A program made the translations under genes and the position numbers. Shown here piece by piece: positions 18,092 to 26,267 of a stretch of 64,000 nucleotides of DNA. Within the stretch, counting starts at the first letter, position 1, and each line of letters opens with the position of its first letter. Source of the DNA: Sinobaca qinghaiensis (GTDB taxonomy: Bacteria > Bacillota > Bacilli > Bacillales > Marinococcaceae); the NCBI RefSeq assembly GCF_003610495.1, contig NZ_RAPK01000008.1:83296-147295 (forward strand), read 5' to 3'. Below the pieces are notes generated by a model. The model did not search any database and was not told where the DNA came from. It saw only the letters and a program-made list of their open reading frames with translations.

Positions 18092-19405
18092 ATGCTTAAT
18101 CGATGGTTTAAGCTCAGTGAGCACAATACTAATATAAGAACCGAACTGCTGGCAGGCATCACGACTTTTTTGACTATGGCCTATATTGTGGTTGTAAATC
18201 CCGTCATTCTGGCAGATGCCGGCGTTCCGTTTGAAGCTGTGTTTATGGCTACTATTATTGCTACCGTAGTCGGCACGCTCTGGATGGCTGTTTTTGCCAA
18301 CTACCCGATCGCGGTGGCTCCTGGGATGGGACTCAATGCGTATTTTGCCTATTCCGTAGTGGGAGGTAATGACCAGATCGGCTATGAAGTAGCGTTTGGT
18401 GCGGTGTTTGTTTCGGGGATTATTTTCATTATTCTATCGCTCACGCCTTTTCGGGAAAAATTAATTGAAGCGATTCCTTCTAACTTAAAATATGGGATTA
18501 CGGCCGGTATCGGCCTGTTCATCGCTTTTATCGGTTTTCGTATGAGCGGCATTATCGTTGCTCACCCGGAAAATCTCGTCGCCCTGGGAGATCTTCAGTC
18601 GGCGCCTGTACTGCTGACCCTGACCGGGCTCGCTGTTATGATTACGCTGATGGCGCTTAGAATAAACAGCGCCTTGTTTATTGGAATGGTTGTTACCGGC
18701 ATCATTGCCTACTTCACGGGAGCATTGTCTTTTGAAGGAGGCGTGGCTGCTGCTCCGCCAAGTCCGGAATGGTTTATTTTCGGCTCCCCTTTGGATGCTT
18801 TTGCTGATGTAATCAGCTACGGCCTGTATGCCGTAGTGTTTTCGTTTCTGTTAGTCACCATTTTCGATACGACCGGTACGATGATCGGCGTAGCGGAACA
18901 GGCAGGCCTGATCAAAGACAATAAAATGCCCCGTGTCCGCCAGGCGCTGCTGTCAGATGCTGTTGCCAAAACAGTCGGCTCGATATTCGGCACAAGCCCG
19001 ACCAGCGCCTATATTGAATCGTCTTCCGGAGTCGCGGCCGGCGGACGTACCGGTCTTACAACGGTGGCAGTAGCTCTTTTGTTTATCCTGACGATGTTCC
19101 TGGCTCCTGTCGTGAATGCCGTATCCGGCATTCCGGCCATCACTTCGCCTGTCCTGATTATTGTAGGGAGCCTTATGCTTGGAAGCGTCGCCCATATTAA
19201 GTGGAATGAGTTTGACGAAGCATTTCCGGCTTTTCTTGTTATATTAAGTATGCCGCTTACTTCAAGTATCGCCACAGGCATAGCGTTTGGCTTTATTTCC
19301 CACCCGCTTCTGAAAGTAGTAAGTGGAAAAGGAAAAACGGTACACCCGCTCGTATATATCTTTGCTGTTCTATTTATTTTCCAGCTGATCTACCTCCCGC
19401 ATTAA
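18092..19405 (+). CDS. Hypoxanthine/guanine-type purine permease, AzgA subfamily of NCS2/NAT
   Basis: Membrane purine:proton symporter of 437 residues with about 13 helices. The N-terminus (ELLAGITTFLTMAYIVVVNP) and the YPIAVAPGMGLNAYFAY motif are AzgA hallmarks; FGTSPTSAYIESSSGVAAGGRTGLT is the second conserved block. The B. subtilis counterparts PbuG and PbuO import hypoxanthine and guanine. The ribosome site AGGTGG lies in the 3' arm of the upstream dyad. It lies 88 bp after thiW. Confidence 0.9.
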   Translation: MLNRWFKLSEHNTNIRTELLAGITTFLTMAYIVVVNPVILADAGVPFEAVFMATIIATVVGTLWMAVFANYPIAVAPGMGLNAYFAYSVVGGNDQIGYEVAFGAVFVSGIIFIILSLTPFREKLIEAIPSNLKYGITAGIGLFIAFIGFRMSGIIVAHPENLVALGDLQSAPVLLTLTGLAVMITLMALRINSALFIGMVVTGIIAYFTGALSFEGGVAAAPPSPEWFIFGSPLDAFADVISYGLYAVVFSFLLVTIFDTTGTMIGVAEQAGLIKDNKMPRVRQALLSDAVAKTVGSIFGTSPTSAYIESSSGVAAGGRTGLTTVAVALLFILTMFLAPVVNAVSGIPAITSPVLIIVGSLMLGSVAHIKWNEFDEAFPAFLVILSMPLTSSIATGIAFGFISHPLLKVVSGKGKTVHPLVYIFAVLFIFQLIYLPH

Positions 19406-19407
19406 AA

Positions 19408-19474
19408 GAAAAGTGAGGTCTCCTGCCACCTGCGCTGTATTCTGGAAAGGCTGCAAGGAAGCCCGCTTCCGCTG
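19408..19474 (+). repeat. 67-bp direct repeat, copy 1
   Basis: Starts GAAAAGTGAGGTCTCC and ends GCCCGCTTCCGCTG. It matches copy 2 (19641-19707) at 65 of 67 positions; the starts are 233 bp apart. It forms the left two thirds of the palindrome at 19417-19507. Confidence 0.9.
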
Positions 19475-19507
19475 TCAGACTTGAAGAATACCAAGCAGGT
19501 GGAGACC
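19417..19507. repeat. Imperfect palindrome A (about 91 bp)
   Basis: Arms GGTCTCC-TGC-CACCTGC (19417-19433) and GCAGGTGGAGACC (19495-19507) pair except for a 3-nt bulge; further in, GTATTCT pairs with AGAATAC. As RNA or single-stranded DNA it would form one long hairpin. Confidence 0.75.
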
Positions 19508-19536
19508 GCAGCTGGACAAAAAGAAAAGGGAGAGAC

Positions 19537-19624
19537 GCCGCTTTATTCCTCAGCTTCTGGAGCTTTCGCAAGGAATGCCTGCATTCCGCTGACGAAAGGG
19601 AAGAACGCTCGAGGAATAGGCGGC
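19537..19624. repeat. Imperfect palindrome B (about 88 bp)
   Basis: GCCGCTTTATTCCTC on the left pairs with GAGGAATAGGCGGC on the right with one bulge; the interior continues with CTTTCG / CGAAAG pairing. Its sequence differs from palindrome A but its architecture is the same. Confidence 0.7.
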
Positions 19625-19640
19625 TCGACCTGGACAAAAA

Positions 19641-19707
19641 GAAAAGTGAGGTCTCCTTCCACCTGCGCTGTATTCTGGAAAGGCTGCAAGGATGCCCGCT
19701 TCCGCTG
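19641..19707 (+). repeat. 67-bp direct repeat, copy 2 (half palindrome)
   Basis: 65/67 identical to 19408-19474. The right arm that would complete palindrome A is absent; an A-rich stretch follows instead, so this copy looks truncated. Confidence 0.9.
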
Positions 19708-19731
19708 AAAAAAATAATCTTTTTCAACTAT

Positions 19732-19764
19732 AAAAAAGCAGACCGGAACATCATCCGGCCTGCT
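19732..19764 (-). terminator. Terminator of the DUF1516 gene
   Basis: Minus strand AGCAGGCCGG / CCGGTCTGCT (one G-U) with an 8-nt loop and T6, ten bases after the stop. Confidence 0.85.
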
Positions 19765-19774
19765 TTCTTTTTGA

Positions 19775-20101
19775 TTAATATACAAATCCCATAATAAGAA
19801 CAGCTGCTGATAACAGAATACAGGCGATCCAAAACACACCCTGAGACTGTCCGCGCTTTTTGCGTCCTATAAGAATTTCCATTACGGCAATCAAAGCAAC
19901 CGCAAGAATACCCTTAAAAATATAGAGCAGTGGAAAACCATACCCGATGACCATACCTATACCGGAAACCAGCATAATTACAACAAAAAGCCGTTCGATC
20001 ATCATCGTAACCTTCTGCTTTGGCAGAAAGTAGCTTAACAGGAAGAATATGAACAAGAATGCCCATGCTCCTGCATGTGCCTGATAAAGAATATATAACA
20101 T
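19775..20101 (-). CDS. DUF1516 (YisL-like) membrane protein
   Basis: 108 residues with four hydrophobic helices, similar in size and pattern to B. subtilis YisL; function unknown. I choose ATG 20101 (MLYILYQAHAGAW) because AAGGAG lies about 8 nt before it; a GTG three codons upstream overlaps the ribosome site. Monocistronic with a good terminator. Confidence 0.78.
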   Translation of the reverse strand: MLYILYQAHAGAWAFLFIFFLLSYFLPKQKVTMMIERLFVVIMLVSGIGMVIGYGFPLLYIFKGILAVALIAVMEILIGRKKRGQSQGVFWIACILLSAAVLIMGFVY

Positions 20102-20208
20102 ATCTCTCACTCCTTACGTGCATATTTGCGGTTTACACATACCGCGCTCCTTTCAATATAAAGAAGCGTCGGCGCCAGTGCAACATCCGGTCCGGAAATT
20201 CTGCAATT

Positions 20209-20526
20209 TTATCCCTGCACGAGCTTTAATCCAACAGCAGAAGCAATAATAACGCCAATACAGATGATTCGTTTCCAGTCCGCCGATTCTTTATAAAACA
20301 GCATCCCCATCACAGCTCCTCCGGCAGCGCCGATTCCTGTCCAGACAGCATAGGCCGTCCCCATAGGAAGAGTCTGCATCGCCACGCTCAATAAAACAAA
20401 ACTGACGCCGAACCCTCCGACAATACCGAGAAAGGCCGGCACGGACCGGTCACGATGCAGCTTATTAATCATTGTTACTCCAAGCATTTCAAAAAGACCG
20501 GCAAAAATAAGAGCCACCCAGGCCAT
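20209..20526 (-). CDS. ykkD: Guanidinium exporter subunit, SMR family
   Basis: Four-helix small multidrug resistance protein of 105 residues, the same length as B. subtilis YkkD and closely similar (TLPMGTAYAVWTGIGAAGG). The conserved Glu of helix 1 is in FAGLFEMLG. It pairs with the upstream 111-residue partner; such heteromeric pairs export guanidinium in exchange for protons. Its start overlaps the partner stop by one base. The guanidine-I riboswitch in front of the pair fixes the substrate. Confidence 0.93.
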   Translation of the reverse strand: MAWVALIFAGLFEMLGVTMINKLHRDRSVPAFLGIVGGFGVSFVLLSVAMQTLPMGTAYAVWTGIGAAGGAVMGMLFYKESADWKRIICIGVIIASAVGLKLVQG

Positions 20527-20861
20527 TATGCTTCCGCCTCCTTTTTCTCATCTGTCACCAGCTTCAAGCCAACCACACCGGATAGCAGGAGCAGAATGAA
20601 GATAATTTTACTCCATAAAAACGGCTCCCCGAATAATACAATTTCGGCAATAACCGTCCCGGTCGTTCCAAGCCCGACAAACACAGCATACGCCGTGCCG
20701 ACGGGTAGATAACGGCTTCCTGTCACGAGCAGATAAAAGCTTGCTGCAATTGCCAGAATCGTAGCTCCCCACTCCCCGAACCCGGAGGCATGCTTTAATC
20801 CAATAACCCATCCTATTTCAAACAAGGCGGCCGTCACAATTTTGATCCAGTCTTTATTCAT
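20526..20861 (-). CDS. ykkC: Guanidinium exporter subunit, SMR family
   Basis: 111-residue SMR protein resembling B. subtilis YkkC (ALFEIGWVIGLKHASGFGEW, LPVGTAYAVFVGLGTTGTV). The helix-1 Glu is present. The start is the ATG after AAGGAGGTTTCTT; an in-frame extension to 20966 lies in the riboswitch leader. First gene of the two-gene operon controlled by the guanidine-I riboswitch. Confidence 0.93.
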   Translation of the reverse strand: MNKDWIKIVTAALFEIGWVIGLKHASGFGEWGATILAIAASFYLLVTGSRYLPVGTAYAVFVGLGTTGTVIAEIVLFGEPFLWSKIIFILLLLSGVVGLKLVTDEKKEAEA

Positions 20862-20885
20862 AAGAAACCTCCTTTTCCGCGCATA

Positions 20886-20931
20886 CAAAAAGCCCAGGGC
20901 GCTAATCTTCTGTTCAGAAGATCTCCCGGGC
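20886..20931 (-). terminator. Terminator of the guanidine-I riboswitch
   Basis: Minus strand GCCCGGG / CCCTGGGC with an inner stem ATCTTCTG...CAGAAGAT, then T5. Its 5' arm overlaps the conserved AAAAGCCCGGGAGA end of the aptamer, so ligand binding and termination exclude each other. Confidence 0.9.
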
Positions 20932-21014
20932 TTTTTTCCCTCCGTGTCAGTATGCTTTATACACACTGTGTTTTCTCTTGGACCAGGCCGGCACGGTGCC
21001 GCGGAACCCTAGAA
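20922..21014 (-). ncRNA. Guanidine-I riboswitch (ykkC RNA)
   Basis: Carries the ykkC consensus in order: CTAGGGTTCCG, CTGGTCC-AGAG, ACACGGAGGGAA, AAAAGCCCGGGAGA. It lies directly before the ykkC-ykkD pair. Guanidine binding prevents termination and turns the exporter on. Confidence 0.95.
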
Positions 21015-21028
21015 AACAATTTGATGCC

Positions 21029-21057
21029 AGTATAGCTTACAAATTCTTCAAAATCAA
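21029..21057 (-). promoter_or_regulatory. Promoter of the guanidine riboswitch operon
   Basis: Minus strand TTGATT (21052-21057), 17-nt spacer, TATACT (21029-21034), with the aptamer beginning about 15 bp downstream. The -35 overlaps the last bases of the upstream small gene. Confidence 0.75.
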
Positions 21058-21287
21058 GTGTCTTCTCTTTTTCTGTCATCCGGCAGGCTTTCCGTGTAGG
21101 CCGGACGGTGCCGCGTATCTTCTTCCGTCACCTGAATATGGTCATTGACCGAACGTTTGCGGCCCATCGTTATGTCGTCATACGGAGTAAAGTCGTTGGA
21201 AGAGGAAGGCAGGCTTCCTTTTCGGATCGTATAAAACAGGCCGTAAATAAATGCTCCCACCAGAATAGATGCGATAACAAATCCCAT
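21054..21287 (-). CDS. Uncharacterised small single-pass membrane protein
   Basis: 77 residues: an N-terminal hydrophobic helix (MGFVIASILVGAFIYGLFY) and a charged cytosolic tail (DITMGRKRSVNDHIQVTEED). No family recognised. The second ATG is chosen because GGAGGG lies 6-7 nt before it; an ATG two codons upstream touches the ribosome site. It follows topB-type genes in the opposite transcription unit order without a terminator in between on this strand. Confidence 0.65.
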   Translation of the reverse strand: MGFVIASILVGAFIYGLFYTIRKGSLPSSSNDFTPYDDITMGRKRSVNDHIQVTEEDTRHRPAYTESLPDDRKREDT

Positions 21288-21348
21288 TTTCATCCCTCCT
21301 CTTCCTCTTACTGCTTATCTTACTATACGAAGAAGGGAAATCCTTGTT

Positions 21349-23514
21349 TCACGATTTATCTGCTTTTGCGGGAAATACAAATTCCACCTTGCCTTCGTTG
21401 AGCTTCAACTTCGCGTCAAACGGTGTTTTTCCCTTAAATCCTTTGATCAGGTTCGTTTCCCCGGACTGGCAGAGTTTTTTAATCTGGGCCGGAGAAATCG
21501 TTTTGCGGAGCAGTGTTTTTGGAAACGTCTGCTTGCATCCATTAGAATAATTGGTGCATCCATAAAAATTGCGCCGGTTCATAATATAGCCTTCTTTACA
21601 GGTGGGACAGAGCACAATAGGTTCGGATTTGGCTGCTTTTTTTCCTTTTCCTTCTTCTTTATCGGCTTCCGACACGGCAAGCGCATCTACAGCCTGGGGC
21701 ACTTTTTCAACGAGGTCTCTCGTAAATGCCGATGTCTGTTCAATAAACGCCTCTTTCTGCGCCTCCCCTTCCCCGATTTTTTTCAAAAATAATTCCCATT
21801 TAGCCGTCATCTCCGGCTTGGACAGAAGAGTTCCTTCCACCGCCTCACAAAGCAGTTCGCCTTTGCGGGTAACGTGCACAATATTTTTCTGCACGCTGAT
21901 GTATTCCTGACGGATCAATGTTTTGATAATACCGCTGCGTGTAGCCTCTGTGCCGAGCCCTTCCACTTCCTGAAGCGCCGTTTTAGCTTCTTCATCCTCT
22001 TCGATCCACTTTCCGCACGTTTTCATCATGTTGATCAGCTGACCTTCCGTGTACGGCGAAGGCGGCTTTGTAGTACCTTCTTCAATGGAAACAGCTGCAT
22101 CGACCGCCATTCCCTTCTCTAAAGGAGGAAGTACAGGCGGAGCGTTCGGATCTTTTTTAGCAGGAGCAGCTTTTGCTGAAAAGCATTCCTTCCAGCCTTT
22201 AACCCGCTCCACTTTGCCTTTGCTCGTAAACAGCAGGTCCTTTACATTTGTTGTTACGGTTGTTTCATCATACTCGTAGTCATGATGGAACATAGCGATC
22301 GCGCTTTGGACAATTTCCATGTATACCTTGCGCTGATCTGCCGTCAGCTTCTGCAGCGCCGCTTCAGTCGGGATTTTTTTAGTCGGAATAATCGCATAGT
22401 GTTCTTTTACTTTACTGCCGTCCACAAACCGGCGGCCCGGATAATCAGTCGCCGGTTCAAATACTTTCCCGGCGGTCGCCTGGTACTTGGTTAAATTGCT
22501 TTTAATGTAGGCAAACTCATTGTTTGTAATATGATGGGAATCCGTCCGCGGATAAGTAATCAGCTTTAACGGCTGGTCATAGAGAGACTGGGCAATTTCC
22601 AGCGTCCGGGACGGACTGAGCTTATATTTTTTATTCATGGTCGTCTGCAGGCTTGATAAAGAATGGAGAAGCGGCGGCTTGATTTTTTTACGGCTTACTT
22701 TTACTTCTGTCACTTCACCTATTTCTTCTTTTCCAATTCCATGCTTTTTTAAAAGCGCTTCTGCTTCCGCCGCCTTTTTGTGACGGACTTTTGCTTTTCC
22801 TTTATACGTTCCGGTTGATGCTTTGAATGTGCCCTCCACATCAAAATAAGGTTCCGGCTTAAAGCGTTTAATTTCCATGTGCCTGTCGTAGATCAGCTTT
22901 AATGTGGGCGTCTGCACACGACCGACGCTGAATACAGACTTAATGCCTTTCCGCTGAAGCAGCAGCGTATACAGACGGCTTGCATTCATGCCGACCATCC
23001 AATCCGATACCTGGCGGGCCTGCGCTTCCTGATAAAGAGCCGTATAAGCGTCCCCTGCCCGGAGCTGCTGAAAACCCTTAATGACTTCATTCTTTTCCAG
23101 GCTGTTGATCCAAAGCCGTTTGGCAGGTTTATGGGCCGCTCCTGCTTTTTCAATAATGCTCCGCGCGATATTTTCTCCTTCGCGGTCACAGTCGGTGGCA
23201 ATGATTATTTCATCAGCTGCCTGCAGAAATTTGCGCACGATTTGAAACTGTTTTCTCGTTTTCGCAGCCGTTTTCCATTCAAACCGCTCCGGAATCATCG
23301 GAAGCTGCACGAGGCTCCAGCGCTTCCATGCCGGCTCATACTCTGCCGGGGATTTGAGCTCAACGAGATGGCCCACGCCCCAGGTAAGCACGGCGCCCTG
23401 AGGAAACTGCTCACATGCTCCTATATTAATATATCCTTCTCCTTTGCCGCCCTTTGGAAAAGCTTCGGCATAGGCTTTGGCCTGACTCGGTTTTTCTGCT
23501 AATATGACTGGCAT
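21349..23514 (-). CDS. topB: DNA topoisomerase III
   Basis: Type IA topoisomerase that decatenates and relaxes DNA through a transient 5'-phosphotyrosine break. Seen: N-terminal Toprim domain (VILAEKPSQAKAYAEAF; DCDREGENIA), SVGRVQTPTLKLIYDR, the active-site Tyr in LITYPRTDSHH, GLGTEATRSGIIKTLI, and a C-terminal zinc-ribbon-like CPTCKEGYIMNRR...CTNYSNGC. 721 residues, full length. Ribosome site weak (AGGGG). Likely a single gene. Confidence 0.95.
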   Translation of the reverse strand: MPVILAEKPSQAKAYAEAFPKGGKGEGYINIGACEQFPQGAVLTWGVGHLVELKSPAEYEPAWKRWSLVQLPMIPERFEWKTAAKTRKQFQIVRKFLQAADEIIIATDCDREGENIARSIIEKAGAAHKPAKRLWINSLEKNEVIKGFQQLRAGDAYTALYQEAQARQVSDWMVGMNASRLYTLLLQRKGIKSVFSVGRVQTPTLKLIYDRHMEIKRFKPEPYFDVEGTFKASTGTYKGKAKVRHKKAAEAEALLKKHGIGKEEIGEVTEVKVSRKKIKPPLLHSLSSLQTTMNKKYKLSPSRTLEIAQSLYDQPLKLITYPRTDSHHITNNEFAYIKSNLTKYQATAGKVFEPATDYPGRRFVDGSKVKEHYAIIPTKKIPTEAALQKLTADQRKVYMEIVQSAIAMFHHDYEYDETTVTTNVKDLLFTSKGKVERVKGWKECFSAKAAPAKKDPNAPPVLPPLEKGMAVDAAVSIEEGTTKPPSPYTEGQLINMMKTCGKWIEEDEEAKTALQEVEGLGTEATRSGIIKTLIRQEYISVQKNIVHVTRKGELLCEAVEGTLLSKPEMTAKWELFLKKIGEGEAQKEAFIEQTSAFTRDLVEKVPQAVDALAVSEADKEEGKGKKAAKSEPIVLCPTCKEGYIMNRRNFYGCTNYSNGCKQTFPKTLLRKTISPAQIKKLCQSGETNLIKGFKGKTPFDAKLKLNEGKVEFVFPAKADKS

Positions 23515-23633
23515 GAGTCTGTCTACCCCTTTATGTTAGAATTTCTTTACTGGCTGCGGAACAAATGTTCTTTCCATTATACGACGACCGGACACGGACT
23601 GCAAAGCAGCTATTAATTTTCCCCATAAGTAAA

Positions 23634-23664
23634 GCCCGCTGTCTCCTTACTGGAGCAAGCGGGC
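23634..23664. terminator. Hairpin terminator downstream of the Old Yellow Enzyme gene
   Basis: GCCCGCT...AGCGGGC with an inner GTCTCC/GGAGCA pairing. The T-run is good on the plus strand (TTTTATTTTT) and weak on the minus strand, though the gene it follows is on the minus strand. Confidence 0.6.
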
Positions 23665-23675
23665 TTTTATTTTTA

Positions 23676-24785
23676 TTAATACAGTTCTTTAAGCGCCTCT
23701 TTGGAAAAAGGGACAATCGCTTCTGCGTTATTTTCTTTTACTTTTTGAACCCAGGCTGGATCTGACAAAAGCGGCCGTCCAATCGCTACCAGGTCAAATT
23801 CGTTCTCTTCGAGCCGTTCTACGAGCTGGTCAATACTTGTCATTTCCGCATGTGTTCTTTCCGTAAAGGCATCATTCAGGCCAATGGAACCAACGGTTAT
23901 GACCGGAAGACCCGTCAGCTCTTTCGTCCAGCCGGCGAGGTTTAACGAAGAACCTTCAAATTCCGGCTCCCAGAACCTTCTTGTTGAACAATGATATACA
24001 TCGACGCCTGCTTCCGTAAGCGGTGCAAGAAATTCACGAAGCTCATCCGGCGTCTGTGCCAGCTTTGCTTCAAAATCAGTCATTTTCCACTGGGAAAAGC
24101 GGAAGATAATAGGAAAGTCCTCACCTACTGCTTTGCGGCAGGCTTTGATGACTTCTGCAGCAAAACGGGTACGCTCTACAGCATTACCTCCGTACTGATC
24201 TGTTCTTTTGTTCGTTACATCCCAGAAAAATTGATCAATCAGGTAGCCGTGGGCACCGTGAATTTCAATACCATCAAATCCGATATCTTTAGCCGCTTTG
24301 GCTGCTTCTGCATAAGCCTGAATAATTAATTCAATTTCATCATCAGAAAGCGGCTCCACGACCTTTTCTCCGTGAAGATTCAAGCCGGATGGACCTACCG
24401 GCGGCACAGATTTGCTGCTGTCATCCAGCGGTCTCGTCATTCCTACGTGCCATAGCTGCGGCACGATTTTACCACCTGCTTCATGTACGGCTTCTACGAC
24501 TTTTTTCCATCCATTCAGCGCATCTTCTCCGTAGAAACGGGGAATATTCCCGTTATCAAGGCTGGCCGGATGACTGATCCCGGTTCCCTCCGTTACGATC
24601 AGCCCTACTTCACTCTCTGCGCGGCGGCGGTAATAGGACACAACATTTTCGTCTGGAACACCTTCCGGAGAAAAGTTTCTCGTCATCGGAGCCATAACGG
24701 TCCGGTTTTTCATGTGAAGATCTTTTATACTCCATGGCTGGAATAAAGCGTTTATTGATTTCGATTTTGTCATTTGACTGCTCAT
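23676..24785 (-). CDS. NADH:flavin oxidoreductase, Old Yellow Enzyme family
   Basis: FMN-dependent ene-reductase-like TIM barrel of about 369 residues. Seen: LFQPWSIKDLHMKNRTVMAPMTRNF at the N-terminus, FDGIEIHGAHGYLIDQFFWD with the His pair, RTDQYGGNAVERTRFAAEV and FDLVAIGRPLLSDPAWV. Physiological substrate unknown; relatives reduce enones, nitro compounds or dienoyl-CoA. Start uncertain: ATG 24785 is used, a GTG at 24797 and an ATG at 24773 are alternatives, and none has an ideal ribosome site spacing. Confidence 0.9.
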   Translation of the reverse strand: MSSQMTKSKSINALFQPWSIKDLHMKNRTVMAPMTRNFSPEGVPDENVVSYYRRRAESEVGLIVTEGTGISHPASLDNGNIPRFYGEDALNGWKKVVEAVHEAGGKIVPQLWHVGMTRPLDDSSKSVPPVGPSGLNLHGEKVVEPLSDDEIELIIQAYAEAAKAAKDIGFDGIEIHGAHGYLIDQFFWDVTNKRTDQYGGNAVERTRFAAEVIKACRKAVGEDFPIIFRFSQWKMTDFEAKLAQTPDELREFLAPLTEAGVDVYHCSTRRFWEPEFEGSSLNLAGWTKELTGLPVITVGSIGLNDAFTERTHAEMTSIDQLVERLEENEFDLVAIGRPLLSDPAWVQKVKENNAEAIVPFSKEALKELY

Positions 24786-24840
24786 ATGTGATGCCACATT
24801 CCTTTCTGATTAAAAAAATTCCTACAGGATAAAGTAAATA

Positions 24841-24925
24841 AACCTGTCATTGCACAGGTTGTATTGTACGCTTCTGTTTTTCGGAAGTACACTGTTTTGC
24901 ATGCCCTGCTTCATACAGAGAAGCA
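24841..24925. promoter_or_regulatory. Two small inverted repeats between divergent oxidoreductase and dioxygenase genes
   Basis: AACCTGT-CATTGC-ACAGGTT (24841-24860) and CTGCTT...AAGCAG (about 24908-24925) are perfect short dyads in the 250-bp divergent region. They could be operators; no regulator is evident. Confidence 0.3.
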
Positions 24926-25036
24926 GTTTTGGTTTCTTTTTGAAAATGAAGTCTCCTGCTTATCGTAAAAGCTTAAACATGGTAGACTAAAAAACGTGAT
25001 TGTATTGCTAAACCGAGGTATGGAGGATGAACTACT

Positions 25037-25843
25037 ATGAGCCGCTTAAAAGACAATGGCTTTGAATACTATACATTAGATGAACTTAAAGCAAAAACAT
25101 ATTATAAACAGGATCTGGAAGCCATCACTTCCGTTTTCGATGAGCTTCCCCAGGATGAATATGCCCCGCATCTGAACCGGTACCGCCGGTATGCCCGTGC
25201 TGTTATTATGCCGGGCTCCCATCGGCTGGAATGGCTGCCAAAAACAATAATTGACGACAACTCCTACTACGAGTACTTTCAAGGAAGCTTTAACCCGGAA
25301 TACACAGATGAATACAGGCGTTTTCCCGCTCTACCTGAAGAAATGATGCACAATGCACTGCTCGAAGACATTATTCGTTTTGATTTCCAGCAGACCTTCT
25401 GGATGAAAGAAGACGCATTAATGCCCGTTCATGCCGGCATTCATTTTGTGAAACTCTGCGTCAATGAAGCAGGAGAAACAGCCGTATCTTCGCCCAACAA
25501 CCTTCATCAGGATGGTGAGCCGTTCACATTTGCCCATTTAATTCGCCGCCGCAATGTGAAAGGCGCAATGAATGCTATTTCCACTCCAGCCAACCGCGGA
25601 CAAATGCCTGACAATCTCGCTCCCGGAGAGTTAACAGCTTCCTTTTATCTGGAGAATCCGCTTGAATCCTATGGTGTATATGATCCGCTTGTAACACATT
25701 ATGTAGGAACCGTAGAAAAAGGGGACTTTAATATACCCGGAGAGCGTTCTGCTATTCTTATAGACTTTCAGCCGACGGTCGTCTCAGATTCAGAGCAGAC
25801 AAGCAGCATGAAAGGCCTGACTGATCAAATGATATTTGTATAA
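25037..25843 (+). CDS. Fe(II)/2-oxoglutarate dioxygenase (amino-acid hydroxylase type)
   Basis: 268 residues of the 2OG-Fe dioxygenase family that includes Bacillus L-isoleucine-4-hydroxylase. The iron facial triad is visible: His157 and Asp159 in NLHQDGEPF and a likely His221 in PLVTHYVG; Arg237 in IPGERSAILIDF probably binds 2-oxoglutarate. It would hydroxylate a free amino acid or similar small molecule; substrate unknown. ATG after ATGGAGGAT. Monocistronic, with a shared terminator. Confidence 0.85.
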   Translation: MSRLKDNGFEYYTLDELKAKTYYKQDLEAITSVFDELPQDEYAPHLNRYRRYARAVIMPGSHRLEWLPKTIIDDNSYYEYFQGSFNPEYTDEYRRFPALPEEMMHNALLEDIIRFDFQQTFWMKEDALMPVHAGIHFVKLCVNEAGETAVSSPNNLHQDGEPFTFAHLIRRRNVKGAMNAISTPANRGQMPDNLAPGELTASFYLENPLESYGVYDPLVTHYVGTVEKGDFNIPGERSAILIDFQPTVVSDSEQTSSMKGLTDQMIFV

Positions 25844-25845
25844 AC

Positions 25846-25876
25846 AAAAAAACTGCCCCCTGGAGGCAGTTTTTTT
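25846..25876. terminator. Bidirectional terminator between the dioxygenase and PH-domain genes
   Basis: AAAAAAACTGCC / GGCAG followed by T8, with an A-run on the other side: functional for both convergent genes. Confidence 0.9.
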
Positions 25877-26249
25877 ATAACACGTAATAGCTCAGCACGA
25901 GCTGTACTTTAAATATATTATCATCTTTCCGGAAACTCTTTTCAATAGGCTCTGCGCGCCCTTTGATCCATATTTTCAGCTCACTGTCGAACTCGAATGT
26001 ACCGGCTGTTTCTACACTGTAGTGCGAAACGCTTTTATAGGGTATCGTATGATATTCTGTTTTCTTCCCCGTCATCCCCTGCTTATCAAGCAGGATCAAC
26101 CGGCGGTTTGTGAAAATAATCATATCGCGGTAGAGCTTAAAAGCATACTCCACCTGCTCTCCTTTAATCAGCCAATCGCTCAGCTCACGCTCTACTTTCA
26201 GCACATCGGTTTCTGACGCATTTCCCATTAAAGAGTCAAATAATCCCAT
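25875..26249 (-). CDS. Bacterial PH-domain protein (bPH_1)
   Basis: 124-residue cytosolic protein with a single bacterial pleckstrin-homology fold (EQVEYAFKLYRDMIIFTNRRLILLDKQG, then YHTIPYKSVSHYSVETAGTFEFDSELKIWI). Function unknown. ATG after AGGAGGGTTAT. It follows the DUF2584 gene by 18 bp and probably shares its transcript. Confidence 0.85.
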   Translation of the reverse strand: MGLFDSLMGNASETDVLKVERELSDWLIKGEQVEYAFKLYRDMIIFTNRRLILLDKQGMTGKKTEYHTIPYKSVSHYSVETAGTFEFDSELKIWIKGRAEPIEKSFRKDDNIFKVQLVLSYYVL

Positions 26250-26267
26250 GATAACCCTCCTTTTTCT

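Larger units (their letters stand above)
19406..19731. other. Gene-free region filled by palindromic repeat elements
   Basis: No credible gene. The 326 bp are almost wholly made of two long imperfect palindromes and a partial third copy, joined by GGACAAAAAGAAAAG-type linkers. The components are listed separately. Confidence 0.75.

Noticed and set aside
19481..19727. Short open frames within the palindromic repeats
   Set aside because: They follow the repeat symmetry, appear on both strands and have no ribosome sites.
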